Source of the DNA: Enterovirga aerilata
Lineage (GTDB): Bacteria > Pseudomonadota > Alphaproteobacteria > Rhizobiales > Beijerinckiaceae
DNA: 64,000 bases
Assembly: GCF_013044135.1 (NCBI RefSeq)
Contig: NZ_JABEPP010000001.1
Location: forward strand, 372,001-436,000
Reading direction: 5' to 3'
The position numbers and the translations under genes were made by a program. The notes under the pieces are model-generated. The model was not told the origin of the DNA, searched no databases, and saw nothing but the letters and a program-made list of their open reading frames with translations. How positions within the stretch are numbered: the first letter of the stretch is position 1; each line of letters opens with the position of its first letter. Below, one piece after another: positions 33,391-43,063 of the stretch.

Positions 33391-34811
33391 AGCGCTTTCT
33401 CACCGCGCTCCTCATCCTCGGGATCGTGGCCGCCGGAGCCGCCTATGTCTGGCGCAAGGAGCTCGGGCTGACCTTTCCCGGCCAGCAGGTCGCCGGCCAG
33501 GGCCAGAGGCCGGCGGGCGGGCCCGGCGGCCGGCGCGCGGGCGCGATGCGGGGCGGCGAGGGGCCGGTCTCCGTGCTCGCCGAGCCCGCGCGGGTGGCGG
33601 ATGTGCCCGTCATCCTCGAGGCGGTCGGCACGGCGCAGGCGCTGAACACCGTCACGGTCCGGTCGCAGGTGGACGGCCGGCTGGTCGAGCTTGCCTTCCG
33701 CGAGGGGCAGGACGTCAGGAAGGGCGACCTCCTCGCCCGCATCGATCCCACGATCTACCAGGCGCAATACGATCAGGCGGTCGCGAAAAAGGCGCAGGAC
33801 GAGGCGAATCTCGCCAATGCCCGCATCGATCTCGAGCGCTATGTGAACCTGGCCAAGACCAATTACGGCTCGAAGCAGCAGGCCGACACGCAGCGCGCCC
33901 TCGTCGCGCAGCTCGAAGCGCAGGTGAAGGCCGACCAGGGCGCGATCGACAACGCCAAGGCCTATCTCGACTATACGACCATCACCGCGCCGATCGACGG
34001 CCGCACCGGCATCCGCCTCGTCGACCAGGGCAACCTCGTCCGGGCCTCCGACACGACCGGCATCGTGGTCATCACCCAGATCAAGCCGATTGCGGTGGTC
34101 TTCAACCTGCCGCAGCAGAACCTGCGCGCCGTGAACGCCGCCGCCCAGAAGGGACCGCTGGTCGTCGAAGCGCTCGAGTCGGACAACCGGACCGTCATCG
34201 ACAGGGGCCGGCTCGAGGTCGTCGACAACCAGGTCGACCAGACGACCGGAACCGTGAAGCTGAAGGCGAGCTTCCCGAACGCCAGCCTCCAGCTCTGGCC
34301 GGGCAGCTTCGTGAACGTGCGGCTCACCGTCGACGTCCTGAGGGGCGTGACCGTCGTGCCGACCGCCGCCGTGCAGCGCGGGCCGAATGGCGCCTTCGTC
34401 TATGCGCTCGACGAGGACAGGGCGGTGCTGAAGCCGGTGACGGTGGGGCGCCAGACCGAGACGGTGGCGGTGATAGGCTCGGGGATCGCGCCCGGCGAGC
34501 GCGTGATCACGACGGGCTTCGCCCGCCTCACCGATGGCGACCGGGTCCGCGTGGCCGAGGGCGGGAGCGCCGACGCCCCGGCAACTCCGCCCGCGATGCG
34601 CCGCCAGCGCCCCGACGGCGAAGCGGGCGCGCCGCCCCGCGAGCGCCGCCGCCGGCCCGAGGGGCAGGCCGGTCCGGTCGGCGCGTCCGGCCCCGCTCCA
34701 GGCGGCGCGGCCGAGGGGCAGGCCACGGGCTCGACGGAGCCGGCGCCCGAGAGCCAGCGCTCGCCGCGCCCGGAAGACGCCTCCCAGGGCCGGAGGCCCG
34801 CCGCGCCGTGA
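33387..34811 (+). CDS. RND efflux periplasmic adaptor (MdtA-like)
   Basis: A 474-residue membrane fusion protein. One N-terminal hydrophobic anchor (about 4-22) precedes the HlyD core: VEAVGTAQALNTVTVRSQVDGRL in two blocks, a coiled hairpin around residues 120-190, and LDYTTITAPIDGRTG, typical of MdtA. The last 85 residues (from about 390) are a low-complexity tail rich in P, R, G and E that is not part of the fold. Start GTG and stop GTG/TGA overlaps join it tightly to the genes on both sides, giving one operon. Confidence 0.93.
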   Translation: MKRFLTALLILGIVAAGAAYVWRKELGLTFPGQQVAGQGQRPAGGPGGRRAGAMRGGEGPVSVLAEPARVADVPVILEAVGTAQALNTVTVRSQVDGRLVELAFREGQDVRKGDLLARIDPTIYQAQYDQAVAKKAQDEANLANARIDLERYVNLAKTNYGSKQQADTQRALVAQLEAQVKADQGAIDNAKAYLDYTTITAPIDGRTGIRLVDQGNLVRASDTTGIVVITQIKPIAVVFNLPQQNLRAVNAAAQKGPLVVEALESDNRTVIDRGRLEVVDNQVDQTTGTVKLKASFPNASLQLWPGSFVNVRLTVDVLRGVTVVPTAAVQRGPNGAFVYALDEDRAVLKPVTVGRQTETVAVIGSGIAPGERVITTGFARLTDGDRVRVAEGGSADAPATPPAMRRQRPDGEAGAPPRERRRRPEGQAGPVGASGPAPGGAAEGQATGSTEPAPESQRSPRPEDASQGRRPAAP

Positions 34812-37800
34812 GCGTCTCGGGGCCGTTCATCCGCCGGCCGATCGCGACCTCGCTTCTCGGCCTCGCGGTCCTGCTTTGCGGCGTGCTCGGCTTCCTCCGT
34901 CTTCCGGTCTCCTCGCTGCCCCAGGTCGATTTCCCGACCATCCAGATCACGACGCGGCTGCCGGGCGCGAACCCGGACACGATCGCGTCCCTCGTGACGG
35001 CTCCGCTCGAACGCCAGTTCGGGCAGATCCCGGCCCTTGCCGGCATGTCCTCGAACTCGTCCTTCGGTCTGTCCCAGATCACCCTGCAGTTCGAGCTCGA
35101 CCGCGACATCGACGGCGCCGCCCAGGACGTCCAATCGGCCATCAACGCGGCCGGCTCCACCCTGCCGCGCAACCTTCCGTACCCGCCGACCTACGCCAAG
35201 GTGAACCCGGCCGACGTCCCGGTGGTGACGCTCGCGCTCTCGTCGCGCACCGTGCCGCTGCGGACGCTCTCGGACCTCGCCGACACGCTGATCGCGCAGC
35301 GGCTGGCGGAGGTGTCGGGCGTCGGCAGCGTATCGATCCAGGGCGGCGTCCGGCCCGCGGTCCGGGTCCAGGCGGATCTCGCCCGGCTCGCCTCCTACAG
35401 GCTGAGCCTGGAGGACCTGCGCCTTGCCATCGTGGGCGCGAACGTGGCAGGCCCCAAAGGCGCGCTCGACGGGCCGCAGCAATCCTACACCGTCGCGGCC
35501 AACGACCAGATCGAGTCCGCCGCGCAGTACCGGGACATCGTCGTCGCCTACCGGACGGGCGCGCCCGTCCTGCTCCGGGACGTCGCCGACATCGTGGACG
35601 GGCTCGAGGATGCCCGGGTCGGCGGCTGGTACAACGGCGAGACCGCCGTGATCCTGGACGTCCAGCGCCAGCCGGGCGCCAACGTCGTCCAGACCGTCGA
35701 CCGCATCCGGGCCGAGCTGACCCGGCTCGCGCGCGCCATGCCGGCCGGCGTCGACCTGCGGGTCGTCCAGGACCGCACGGACACGATCCGCGCCTCGATC
35801 TGGGACGTGCAGCTCACGCTGGTCGTGTCGGCGGTCCTGGTCGTGCTCGTGGTGCTCCTGTTCCTGCGCACCGTGCGGGCCACGATCATCGCGGCGATCA
35901 CGCTTCCGCTCTCCATCATCGGCACCTTCGCGGTGATGTGGCTCGTCGGCTTCAGCCTCGACAACCTCTCGCTCATGGCGCTCACGATCGGAACAGGCTT
36001 CGTGGTCGACGACGCCATCGTGATGATCGAGAACATCGTCCGCAAGATCGAGGAGGGCGAGCGGCCCTTCGAGGCGGCTTTGGAGGGCGCGCGCGAGATC
36101 GGCTTCACGGTGATCTCGCTCACGGTCTCGCTGATCGCGGTCTTCATCCCGCTGCTCTTCATGACGGGCCTCGTCGGCCGCATGTTCCGGGAATTCGCGC
36201 TCACGCTCACCATCAACGTCGTGGTCTCGGCGATCGTGTCGCTGACGCTCACGCCGATGCTCTGCGCCAAGATCCTGCGCCACGTGCCGAAGGGCGAGAG
36301 CCGCTGGCAGCGGATGGCCGAGGCGCCCGTGGCCGCCATGGCGCGGGCCTACGACGTCACGCTCGGCTGGGCGCTGCGCAACCGGGCGCTCATGCTGCTC
36401 GTCACCTTCGGCACGCTGGCGCTGACCGGCTGGCTCTATCTCGCCATCCCGAAGGGCCTCCTGCCCGAGCAGGACACGAGCCTCATCGTCGCGGTGCTCG
36501 AGACCGAGCCGGATTCCTCCTTCCAGGAGGTCTCCCGGATCCAGGAGCAGGTCGTCCGCATCCTCCGCCGCGACCCCGACGTGACGGGCGTCGTCTCGTC
36601 CGTGGGCGTCGGACCGCTGAACCCGACCCCGAATGTGGCGCGGCTGTCGATCAGCCTGAAGCCGCGCGACGAGCGTTCCGCCTCCGCGGCCGAGATCGGC
36701 GACCGCCTGAAGGCCGAAGCCGCGGTGGTGCCGGGCGCGACGCTCTTCGTCCAGCCGGTGCAGGACATCCAGATCGCGACCCGCCAGAGCCGGTCGCAAT
36801 ACCAGTACACCTTGTCCGGATCGGACGCGGCGGATGTCTCGTACTGGGCGCGCCGGATGGCCGAGCGGCTCGCGCAGGACCCGGCGCTGCGCAACGTCGC
36901 CTTCGAGAACCAGGACGGCGGGCTGCGGGCGCTGATCCTGGTGGACCGCGAGATGGCGGGCCGGCTCGGCGTGTCCATGCAGACCGTGAACGACACGCTG
37001 AACAGTGCCTTCGGGCAGCGCCAGATCTCGACCATCTACGGGCAGGCGAACCAGTTCCGCGTGGTCCTCGAGGCTGCGCCCGCCTACCAGACCAGCCCGG
37101 ACGCGCTGTCGAAGCTCTACGTCCCGGGCACGGGCGGCGCGCAGGTGCCGCTGTCCGCCTTCTCGCGCATGGAGCGCACGACGGCGCCGCTCTCGGTGGC
37201 GCACCAGGAGCAGTTCCCGGCCGCCACGATCTCCTTCGACGTGGCGCGCGGGGCCGCGCTCAGCGCCGCCATCGACGGAGTGGCGCGGGCGGAGGCCGAT
37301 CTCGCCCTGCCGACCTCCGTCGTCTCCAGCTTCACGGGCGACGCGGCCGAGTTCCGCCGCTCGCTCGAGGGGCAGCCCTGGCTGATCCTGGCCGCGGCCG
37401 TCACGATCTACATCGTGCTGGGAATCCTCTACGAGAGCTTCATCCACCCCCTCACGATCCTGTCCACGCTGCCCTCGGCCGGCGTCGGCGCGCTCCTCGC
37501 GCTCATGCTCCTCGGCCACGACCTCTCCGTCGTCGCGCTGATCGGCATCATCCTCCTGATGGGCATCGTGAAGAAGAACGCGATCATGATGATCGACTTC
37601 GCGCTCGACGCGGAGCGCGAGCAGGGGCTGGGCCCGACGGAGGCGATCGTCCAGGCCTGCCGGCTGCGCTTCCGGCCGATCATGATGACGACGCTCGCGG
37701 CGCTCTTCGGGGCGCTGCCCCTGGCGCTCGCGCACGGGGCGGGGGCGGAACTGCGCATCCCGCTCGGCATCACGATCATCGGCGGGCTGCTGCTCAGCCA

Positions 37801-37957
37801 GCTCATCACCCTCTACACGACGCCGGTGATCTATCTCGGCCTCGAGGGCGTCAGGCAGCGGCTCGCGGCCCCTCCCGAGAACCGGCCTGCGGACGCCCTT
37901 CAGCCCGAGCTGCCGCTACCCGAACCGAGACCGCCGCTCCGCGAGGCCGCGGAATGA
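34808..37957 (+). CDS. RND multidrug efflux permease (MdtB-like)
   Basis: A 1049-residue inner-membrane pump of the HAE1 RND family with 12 transmembrane segments and two large periplasmic loops. It starts with SGPFIRRPIATSLLG, the typical RND opening. The proton-relay aspartates D401-D402 lie in TM4 (GFVVDDAIVMIEN). Positions IDFALDAERE and MTTLAALFGALPLALAHG fit TM11-12. It exports hydrophobic drugs, bile-salt-like or aromatic compounds in exchange for protons. A second permease (38676) follows after the inserted hicBA module; MdtB/MdtC-type pumps use two different permeases together. The GTG start overlaps the adaptor stop. Confidence 0.94.
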   Translation: MSVSGPFIRRPIATSLLGLAVLLCGVLGFLRLPVSSLPQVDFPTIQITTRLPGANPDTIASLVTAPLERQFGQIPALAGMSSNSSFGLSQITLQFELDRDIDGAAQDVQSAINAAGSTLPRNLPYPPTYAKVNPADVPVVTLALSSRTVPLRTLSDLADTLIAQRLAEVSGVGSVSIQGGVRPAVRVQADLARLASYRLSLEDLRLAIVGANVAGPKGALDGPQQSYTVAANDQIESAAQYRDIVVAYRTGAPVLLRDVADIVDGLEDARVGGWYNGETAVILDVQRQPGANVVQTVDRIRAELTRLARAMPAGVDLRVVQDRTDTIRASIWDVQLTLVVSAVLVVLVVLLFLRTVRATIIAAITLPLSIIGTFAVMWLVGFSLDNLSLMALTIGTGFVVDDAIVMIENIVRKIEEGERPFEAALEGAREIGFTVISLTVSLIAVFIPLLFMTGLVGRMFREFALTLTINVVVSAIVSLTLTPMLCAKILRHVPKGESRWQRMAEAPVAAMARAYDVTLGWALRNRALMLLVTFGTLALTGWLYLAIPKGLLPEQDTSLIVAVLETEPDSSFQEVSRIQEQVVRILRRDPDVTGVVSSVGVGPLNPTPNVARLSISLKPRDERSASAAEIGDRLKAEAAVVPGATLFVQPVQDIQIATRQSRSQYQYTLSGSDAADVSYWARRMAERLAQDPALRNVAFENQDGGLRALILVDREMAGRLGVSMQTVNDTLNSAFGQRQISTIYGQANQFRVVLEAAPAYQTSPDALSKLYVPGTGGAQVPLSAFSRMERTTAPLSVAHQEQFPAATISFDVARGAALSAAIDGVARAEADLALPTSVVSSFTGDAAEFRRSLEGQPWLILAAAVTIYIVLGILYESFIHPLTILSTLPSAGVGALLALMLLGHDLSVVALIGIILLMGIVKKNAIMMIDFALDAEREQGLGPTEAIVQACRLRFRPIMMTTLAALFGALPLALAHGAGAELRIPLGITIIGGLLLSQLITLYTTPVIYLGLEGVRQRLAAPPENRPADALQPELPLPEPRPPLREAAE

Positions 37958-37968
37958 AGGGGGAGGCG

Positions 37969-38379
37969 CTACTCGGCGGCTTGGAGCCGCGCCTTCGCGG
38001 CCGCTACCAGGAAGCCGGAGCGCGTCTCTCCGGCGGCGCTCGCCGCGCGGTCGATGCGCTTCAACACGTTCTCGTCGACCGTGATGTTCACCCGGACGGC
38101 GCGACTCGGCAGGTCTACGTCCAGAAGCACGACCATGGCGTCGCGCGCATCCTCGACGAAATCCGGATCGGCCCGGAGCTCCGACAGGCTGCGGAAGCGG
38201 GGCAGGTCGAGCCCGTCCTCGACCATTCCGCCGACATGGAAGGCGACCACCTCGGCGGCCTTCCGTACGAGGCTGTCGGCATCGGGCGCAACCGTGGTGC
38301 AGCCCGGCAGGTCCGGGAAGGACGCGCCAAGGCGCCCGTTCTCCTCGTGAACCAGCATGACGACGCGGCTCATGGGCAT
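37969..38379 (-). CDS. hicB: HicB-family antitoxin
   Basis: A 136-residue antitoxin. The N-terminal HicB fold (about 1-75) shows LVHEENGRLGASFPDLPGCTT, split here around residue 20, then the usual acidic segment with GMVEDGLDLPRF. The C-terminal ribbon-helix-helix (about 93-130: AVRVNITVDENVLKRIDRAA, then GETRSGFLVAAAKA) binds the operator. The ATG at 38379 follows AGGAGGGAGA; two codons later another ATG is possible. It looks intact, while its partner toxin gene carries a stop codon, so it is probably an orphan antitoxin/repressor. It stands opposed to the RND operon on both sides. Confidence 0.92.
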   Translation of the reverse strand: MPMSRVVMLVHEENGRLGASFPDLPGCTTVAPDADSLVRKAAEVVAFHVGGMVEDGLDLPRFRSLSELRADPDFVEDARDAMVVLLDVDLPSRAVRVNITVDENVLKRIDRAASAAGETRSGFLVAAAKARLQAAE

Positions 38380-38394
38380 TCTCCCTCCTCAGCG

Positions 38395-38604
38395 TCACCA
38401 GTCCCAGCCGGCCTGGCGGTAGATCGAGCGGAGTGTGCCCGTCGGAATCTCCGGTTCGCCGTGGTCGACCGTGACCCGGCCCGGCTTGCCGGGATGCTTG
38501 TACTGCCGGTGATCGCCGGGGCCTCGCCGCGCTTCGACCTAGCCGTCCTCGCGCAGCCGGCGCAGGACGTCCCGGGTTTTCCGAGACCGGTGCGGAACGG
38601 CCAT
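38395..38604 (-). pseudogene. hicA: hicA toxin gene with an in-frame amber codon
   Basis: A 70-codon frame upstream of hicB, spaced 15 bases from it. It reads MAVPHRSRKTRDVLRRLREDG, then TAG at codon 22 (38541-38539), then VEARRGPGDHRQYKHPGKPG, RVTVDHGEPEIPTGTL and RSIYRQAGWDW. This is the whole dsRBD-like HicA fold: DGW..R..GSHH.Y.HP in active members, so the TAG replaces the conserved tryptophan (TGG to TAG, one base). Without readthrough the product is a 21-residue peptide lacking the catalytic histidine region. Everything after the stop is well conserved, so the mutation looks recent. Confidence 0.85.
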
Positions 38605-38628
38605 GCTGCTCCCTGGCGGGCTTCAGTG

Positions 38629-38640
38629 TGTATCTATACA
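38629..38640. promoter_or_regulatory. Putative HicB operator/promoter
   Basis: TGTATCTATACA has perfect 5-base arms around a CT centre and lies 25 bases before hicA. On the minus strand the same bases read TGTATAGATACA, which contains a TATAGA -10-like box, so a repressor bound there would shut hicAB transcription. The site also falls 36 bases before the second permease start on the plus strand, so HicB might touch both. Confidence 0.45.
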
Positions 38641-38675
38641 TACGAACGTGGGCGGTCAAGAAGCGGTCTCCCGGC

Positions 38676-41600
38676 ATGAACCTCTCGGAGCCCTTCATCC
38701 GGCGGCCGGTCGCGACCACGCTGGTCTCGATCGCGCTGATGCTGCTCGGCTTCGTGGCCTACCGGCTCCTGCCGGTCGCCTCCATGCCGACGGTCGACTT
38801 CCCGACGGTCCGCGTGATGGCGAGCCGGCCTGGGGCGGACCCGGCCACCATGGCCGCCACGGTCGCGGCGCCGCTCGAGCGGCGGCTCGGCTCGATCGCG
38901 GGCGTGAGCGAGATCACCTCGACCTCGTCGCTCGGCTCGACCTCCATCTCGATCCAGTTCGATCTCTCGCGCAATTCGGACAGTGCTGCGCGCGACGTCC
39001 AGGCGGCGCTGAACGCCGCCGCGACCGACCTGCCGAGCGATCTCCCGACGCTGCCGACCTTCCGGAAAGCCAATCCGGGCGCCTTCCCGGTCCTCATCCT
39101 GGCGCTGACGTCGAGGACGCTCGCCGGCCCCGCCATCTACGACGTCGCCGATACAGTCATCGCCCAGCGGATCGCCCAGGTGGAGGGCGTGGCCGAGGTG
39201 AATGTCAGCGGCGCCGAGCAGCCTGCGATCCGGGTGCGGCTCGACCCCCAGCGCCTGGCGGCCATGGGGCTTTCCCTCGAGGCCGTCCGGAGCGCCGTCG
39301 CGGCCGCGAACACGCAATCGCCGCTCGGGACCTTCAGCGGGACCGGCCAGGGCGTCACGCTCGCCACCAACGACCAGCTCTCGACGCCGGAGGACTTCGC
39401 CCGCATCGTCGTCCGCAACCAGAACGGCGCGATCGTCCGGCTCTCCGACGTCGCGGTCGTCGAGCGCGGGACCCGGAGCACCCGCGCGGCCGGCTCCTAC
39501 AACGGCATGCCGGCGGTCACGCTCATGATCACCAAGCAGCCGGACGCGAACGTGGTCGAGACCGTGGACCGGGTGAAGGCCATCCTGCCGGAACTGCACC
39601 GCTGGATTCCAGCCGCGATCGACATCCAGGTGATGAGCGACCGCACCCAGACCATACGGGCATCGCTCGCCGACATGCAGGTCACGCTCGTCGAGACGAT
39701 CGCGCTCGTCATGCTGGTCGTCTTCGTGTTCCTGCGCCGGGCGACCCCGACTTTTGCGGCGGGCGTCACCGTCCCGCTCTCGCTCGCCGGGACCTTCGCG
39801 CTGATGTGGGCCTGCGGCTTCACCCTGGACAATCTGTCCCTGATGGCGATCGCGATCTCGATCGGCTTCGTGGTCGACGATGCGATCGTGATGATCGAGA
39901 GCGTGCAGCGGAACGTCGAGGCCGGGATGAGCCGGATCGACGCCGCCATCGCGGGCGCCCGGCAGATCGGCTTCACGGTCCTGTCGATCTCGCTCTCCCT
40001 CCTGGCCGCCTTCATCCCGCTCTTCTTCATGCCGGGGATCATCGGACGCTTCTTTCGCGAGTTCTCGATGACGCTGGCCTTCGCGGTCGTGATCTCGACC
40101 TTCGTGTCGCTCTCGATCGCGCCCACGATCGTGGCCCGCATGCCGCAGCGGCCGCACCGGGTGACGCGGTTCGACCGGATCGTGGAAGGCGCGCTCGGCG
40201 CGCTGACGCGCGGCTACGCGGCGACGCTCGGAGCCGCCCTGCGCCACCGCTGGCTGATGCTTCTCCTGACCCTGGCGACCGTCGCCTTCACGGTGCAGAT
40301 GTTCCGCGCCATACCGAAGGGCTATTTCCCGCAGGACGATACGGGCCTCGTGGTCGGCTTCACGGAAGCCTCGCCGGACATCTCCTTTCCGGCCATGGCC
40401 GAGCTGCAGGAGCGCGTCGCCCGCATCATCCGCGAGGATCCGGCCGTTCTCGGGGTCTCATCGTCCGTCGGCTCCTCCGGCTTCGGCGCGGGATCCGTCA
40501 ACCAGTGGCGGCTTTTCATCAGCTTGAAGACGGGCGAGGGCCGCGAGCCGTCCATGACCGTGATCCAGCGGCTGAGGCGCCAGCTCGCGACCGTGGCGGG
40601 CATCCGGAGCTTCATGTTCCTGGCGCAGGACATCCGGGCGGGAACGCGCGGCGGGCGCGGCAGCTACCAGTTCACGCTGTGGAGCCCGGAGCTGTCGGAC
40701 ATCGAGACCTGGCTGCCGCGCGTCGTGGCGAAGCTGCGCACGCTTCCGGGCCTGCAGGACGTCTCGACCGACCGCGAGCAGGGCGGGCTCCAGGCCAAGG
40801 TCGAGGTGGACCGCCTCGCGGCTTCGAGGCTCGGCGTGCGCATGCAGGACATCGACGACGCGCTGAACAACGCCTTCTCGCAGCGCCAGATCTCGACCAT
40901 CTACACGCAGCGGAACCAGTATCGCGTCGTCCTCGACGTCTCGCCCGAGGACCGGAACGATCCGGAAGACCTGACCCGCATCTACGTCCCGGCCTCAGGG
41001 GGCGCCCAGGTGCCGCTCGCCGCCCTGGCCCGGGTGACGCGCGGGACCGCGCCGCTGGTCGTCAACCACCAGGGCCAGTTCCCGGCCGCGACGATCAGCT
41101 ACAATCTCGCCCCGGGCACCGGCATCGGCGAGGGCACGAGCGCCATCCTGGAGGCCGTGAACGAGCTGCGCCTGCCCGACACGTTGCGGGCCGAGTTCGC
41201 CGGCGACGCCAAGGACTTCGCGCAGGGGTCCGGCAGCACCGGCCTCCTGATCCTGGCGGCGCTCCTCGCCGTCTACATCATCCTGGGCGTGCTCTACGAA
41301 AGCCTCGTCCACCCGATCACGATCATCTCGACGCTGCCCTCGGCCGGGCTCGGGGCGCTCATCGCGCTCGACCTCGTCGGCTACGACCTGTCCATCATCG
41401 CGCTGATCGGGCTCGTGCTCCTCATCGGGCTCGTGAAGAAGAACGGCATCATGCTGGTCGATTTCGCGCTCGAGGCCGAGGCGCGCGGCCTTCCGCCCGA
41501 GAAAGCAGCGGTTCAGGCTGCCGTCGAGCGCTTCCGGCCCATCCTGATGACGACGCTCGCCGCGCTGCTCGGGGCGGTTCCGCTCGCGCTCGCGACGGGG

Positions 41601-41777
41601 GTCGGGGCGGAAATCCGCAAGCCGCTCGGCGTCACCATCATCGGCGGCCTCCTCGTCTCGCAGCTCCTGACGCTCTACACGACGCCGGCGATCTACCTCC
41701 TGCTGAGCCGCTGGCACCGGCGCACGGCCGCGCCGCGGCCGCAGGCCGGGCCGGCCCCTGCGGTGGCCCAGGCCTAG
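38676..41777 (+). CDS. RND multidrug efflux permease (MdtC-like), second permease
   Basis: A 1033-residue RND pump homologous to the permease ending at 37957. It starts MNLSEPFIRRPVATTLVS; this ATG at 38676 was chosen because earlier in-frame residues (from 38628) are read out of the hic promoter region. TM4 carries D401-D402 in GFVVDDAIVMIES. In MdtABC systems MdtB and MdtC assemble as a mixed trimer, which fits the two-permease organisation. It is separated from the rest of the operon by the 0.7-kb hicBA module, so it may depend on read-through or on its own promoter. The end faces trpB. Confidence 0.93.
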   Translation: MNLSEPFIRRPVATTLVSIALMLLGFVAYRLLPVASMPTVDFPTVRVMASRPGADPATMAATVAAPLERRLGSIAGVSEITSTSSLGSTSISIQFDLSRNSDSAARDVQAALNAAATDLPSDLPTLPTFRKANPGAFPVLILALTSRTLAGPAIYDVADTVIAQRIAQVEGVAEVNVSGAEQPAIRVRLDPQRLAAMGLSLEAVRSAVAAANTQSPLGTFSGTGQGVTLATNDQLSTPEDFARIVVRNQNGAIVRLSDVAVVERGTRSTRAAGSYNGMPAVTLMITKQPDANVVETVDRVKAILPELHRWIPAAIDIQVMSDRTQTIRASLADMQVTLVETIALVMLVVFVFLRRATPTFAAGVTVPLSLAGTFALMWACGFTLDNLSLMAIAISIGFVVDDAIVMIESVQRNVEAGMSRIDAAIAGARQIGFTVLSISLSLLAAFIPLFFMPGIIGRFFREFSMTLAFAVVISTFVSLSIAPTIVARMPQRPHRVTRFDRIVEGALGALTRGYAATLGAALRHRWLMLLLTLATVAFTVQMFRAIPKGYFPQDDTGLVVGFTEASPDISFPAMAELQERVARIIREDPAVLGVSSSVGSSGFGAGSVNQWRLFISLKTGEGREPSMTVIQRLRRQLATVAGIRSFMFLAQDIRAGTRGGRGSYQFTLWSPELSDIETWLPRVVAKLRTLPGLQDVSTDREQGGLQAKVEVDRLAASRLGVRMQDIDDALNNAFSQRQISTIYTQRNQYRVVLDVSPEDRNDPEDLTRIYVPASGGAQVPLAALARVTRGTAPLVVNHQGQFPAATISYNLAPGTGIGEGTSAILEAVNELRLPDTLRAEFAGDAKDFAQGSGSTGLLILAALLAVYIILGVLYESLVHPITIISTLPSAGLGALIALDLVGYDLSIIALIGLVLLIGLVKKNGIMLVDFALEAEARGLPPEKAAVQAAVERFRPILMTTLAALLGAVPLALATGVGAEIRKPLGVTIIGGLLVSQLLTLYTTPAIYLLLSRWHRRTAAPRPQAGPAPAVAQA

Positions 41778-41818
41778 AACTCGTCTCTGTTCGCTGTCGT
41801 CATCGCAGGCGCCGGTCT

Positions 41819-43063
41819 TCACATCCCGAGCATCTCGGCCACCTGCGGCACGTCCTTGTCGCCCCGGCCGGACAGGTTGACCACCATCAGGTGATCCTTC
41901 GGCAGTTCGGGCGCGAGTTCCAAAACCTTGGCGATGGCGTGCGCCGGCTCCAGCGCCGGGATGATGCCTTCCAGGCGCGACATGAGCTGGAAGGCCGAGA
42001 GCGCCTCCTCGTCGGTGGCGGAGAGATAGGTCACGCGGCCCATCTCGTGCAGCCAGGAATGCTCCGGCCCGATGCCCGGATAATCGAGGCCCGCCGAGAT
42101 CGAATGCGCGTCGGCGATCTGCCCGTCCTCGTTCATGAGCAGATAGGTCCGGTTCCCGTGCAGCACGCCCGGACGCCCGCCGGTGAGCGAGGCGGCATGC
42201 AGGCCGCCCGCGATGCCGTGGCCCGCCGCCTCGACGCCGTAGATCGCGACCTCGCGATCGTCGAGGAAAGGGTGGAAGAGGCCCATCGCGTTGGAGCCGC
42301 CGCCGATGCAGGCGACGAGCGAATCCGGAAGCCGGCCCTCGGCTTCGAGCATCTGCTCGCGGGTTTCGTTCCCGATCACCGCCTGGAAATCGCGCACCAT
42401 CGCCGGGTAGGGGTGCGGGCCCGCGACGGTGCCGATGCAGTAGAACGTCGTCTCGACATTCGTGACCCAGTCGCGGAGCGCCTCGTTCATGGCGTCCTTG
42501 AGCGTCTTCGTCCCGGACTCGACCGGCACCACCTCGGCGCCGAGCATGCGCATCCGGAAGACGTTCGGCGCCTGCCGGGCGACGTCGACCGCGCCCATAT
42601 AGACGATGCATTGGAGACCGAAGCGGGCGCAGAGGGTCGCGGTCGCGACGCCATGCTGGCCGGCGCCCGTCTCGGCGATGATCCGGGTCTTGCCCATGCG
42701 GCGGGCGAGCAGGATCTGGCCCAGCACGTTGTTCACCTTGTGCGAGCCCGTGTGGTTCAGCTCCTCCCGCTTCAGGTAGATCTTCGCGCCGCCGGACCGG
42801 CCGGAGGCCGTGGCCACCTCACGAAGATGGGCCGTGAGCCGCTCGGCGAAGTAGAGCGGGCTCGGGCGGCCGACATAGTGCTCCAGATAGCCGTCCATCT
42901 CGGCCCGGAAGGCCGGATCGGCCTTGGCCTCCTCGTAAGCCTCTTCGAGGGCGAGGATGTTGGGCATGAGGGTCTCGGCGACGAAGCGGCCGCCGAAGGT
43001 GCCGAACATGCCGCGTTCGTCCGGCCCGGTCCGGAAGCTGTTCGGGGTGGGTTGCACGGTCAC
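41819..43063 (-). CDS. trpB: Tryptophan synthase beta chain
   Basis: A 414-residue PLP enzyme that joins indole and serine to form tryptophan. The PLP lysine is K109 in HTGSHKVNN; the phosphate loop is [10 protein letters not shown] and the conserved [12 protein letters not shown] is near the start. The GTG start overlaps the trpF stop as GTGA. Unusually for this gene order, no trpA follows: the next gene is the convergent RND permease. So trpA must be encoded elsewhere. Confidence 0.97.
   Translation of the reverse strand: MTVQPTPNSFRTGPDERGMFGTFGGRFVAETLMPNILALEEAYEEAKADPAFRAEMDGYLEHYVGRPSPLYFAERLTAHLREVATASGRSGGAKIYLKREELNHTGSHKVNNVLGQILLARRMGKTRIIAETGAGQHGVATATLCARFGLQCIVYMGAVDVARQAPNVFRMRMLGAEVVPVESGTKTLKDAMNEALRDWVTNVETTFYCIGTVAGPHPYPAMVRDFQAVIGNETREQMLEAEGRLPDSLVACIGGGSNAMGLFHPFLDDREVAIYGVEAAGHGIAGGLHAASLTGGRPGVLHGNRTYLLMNEDGQIADAHSISAGLDYPGIGPEHSWLHEMGRVTYLSATDEEALSAFQLMSRLEGIIPALEPAHAIAKVLELAPELPKDHLMVVNLSGRGDKDVPQVAEMLGM

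Noticed and set aside
34400..37735. 1111-codon minus-strand frame opposite the first RND permease
   Set aside because: It mirrors the permease codons (RHD/GRD repeats) and has no hydrophobic or domain pattern; high GC leaves few stop codons.
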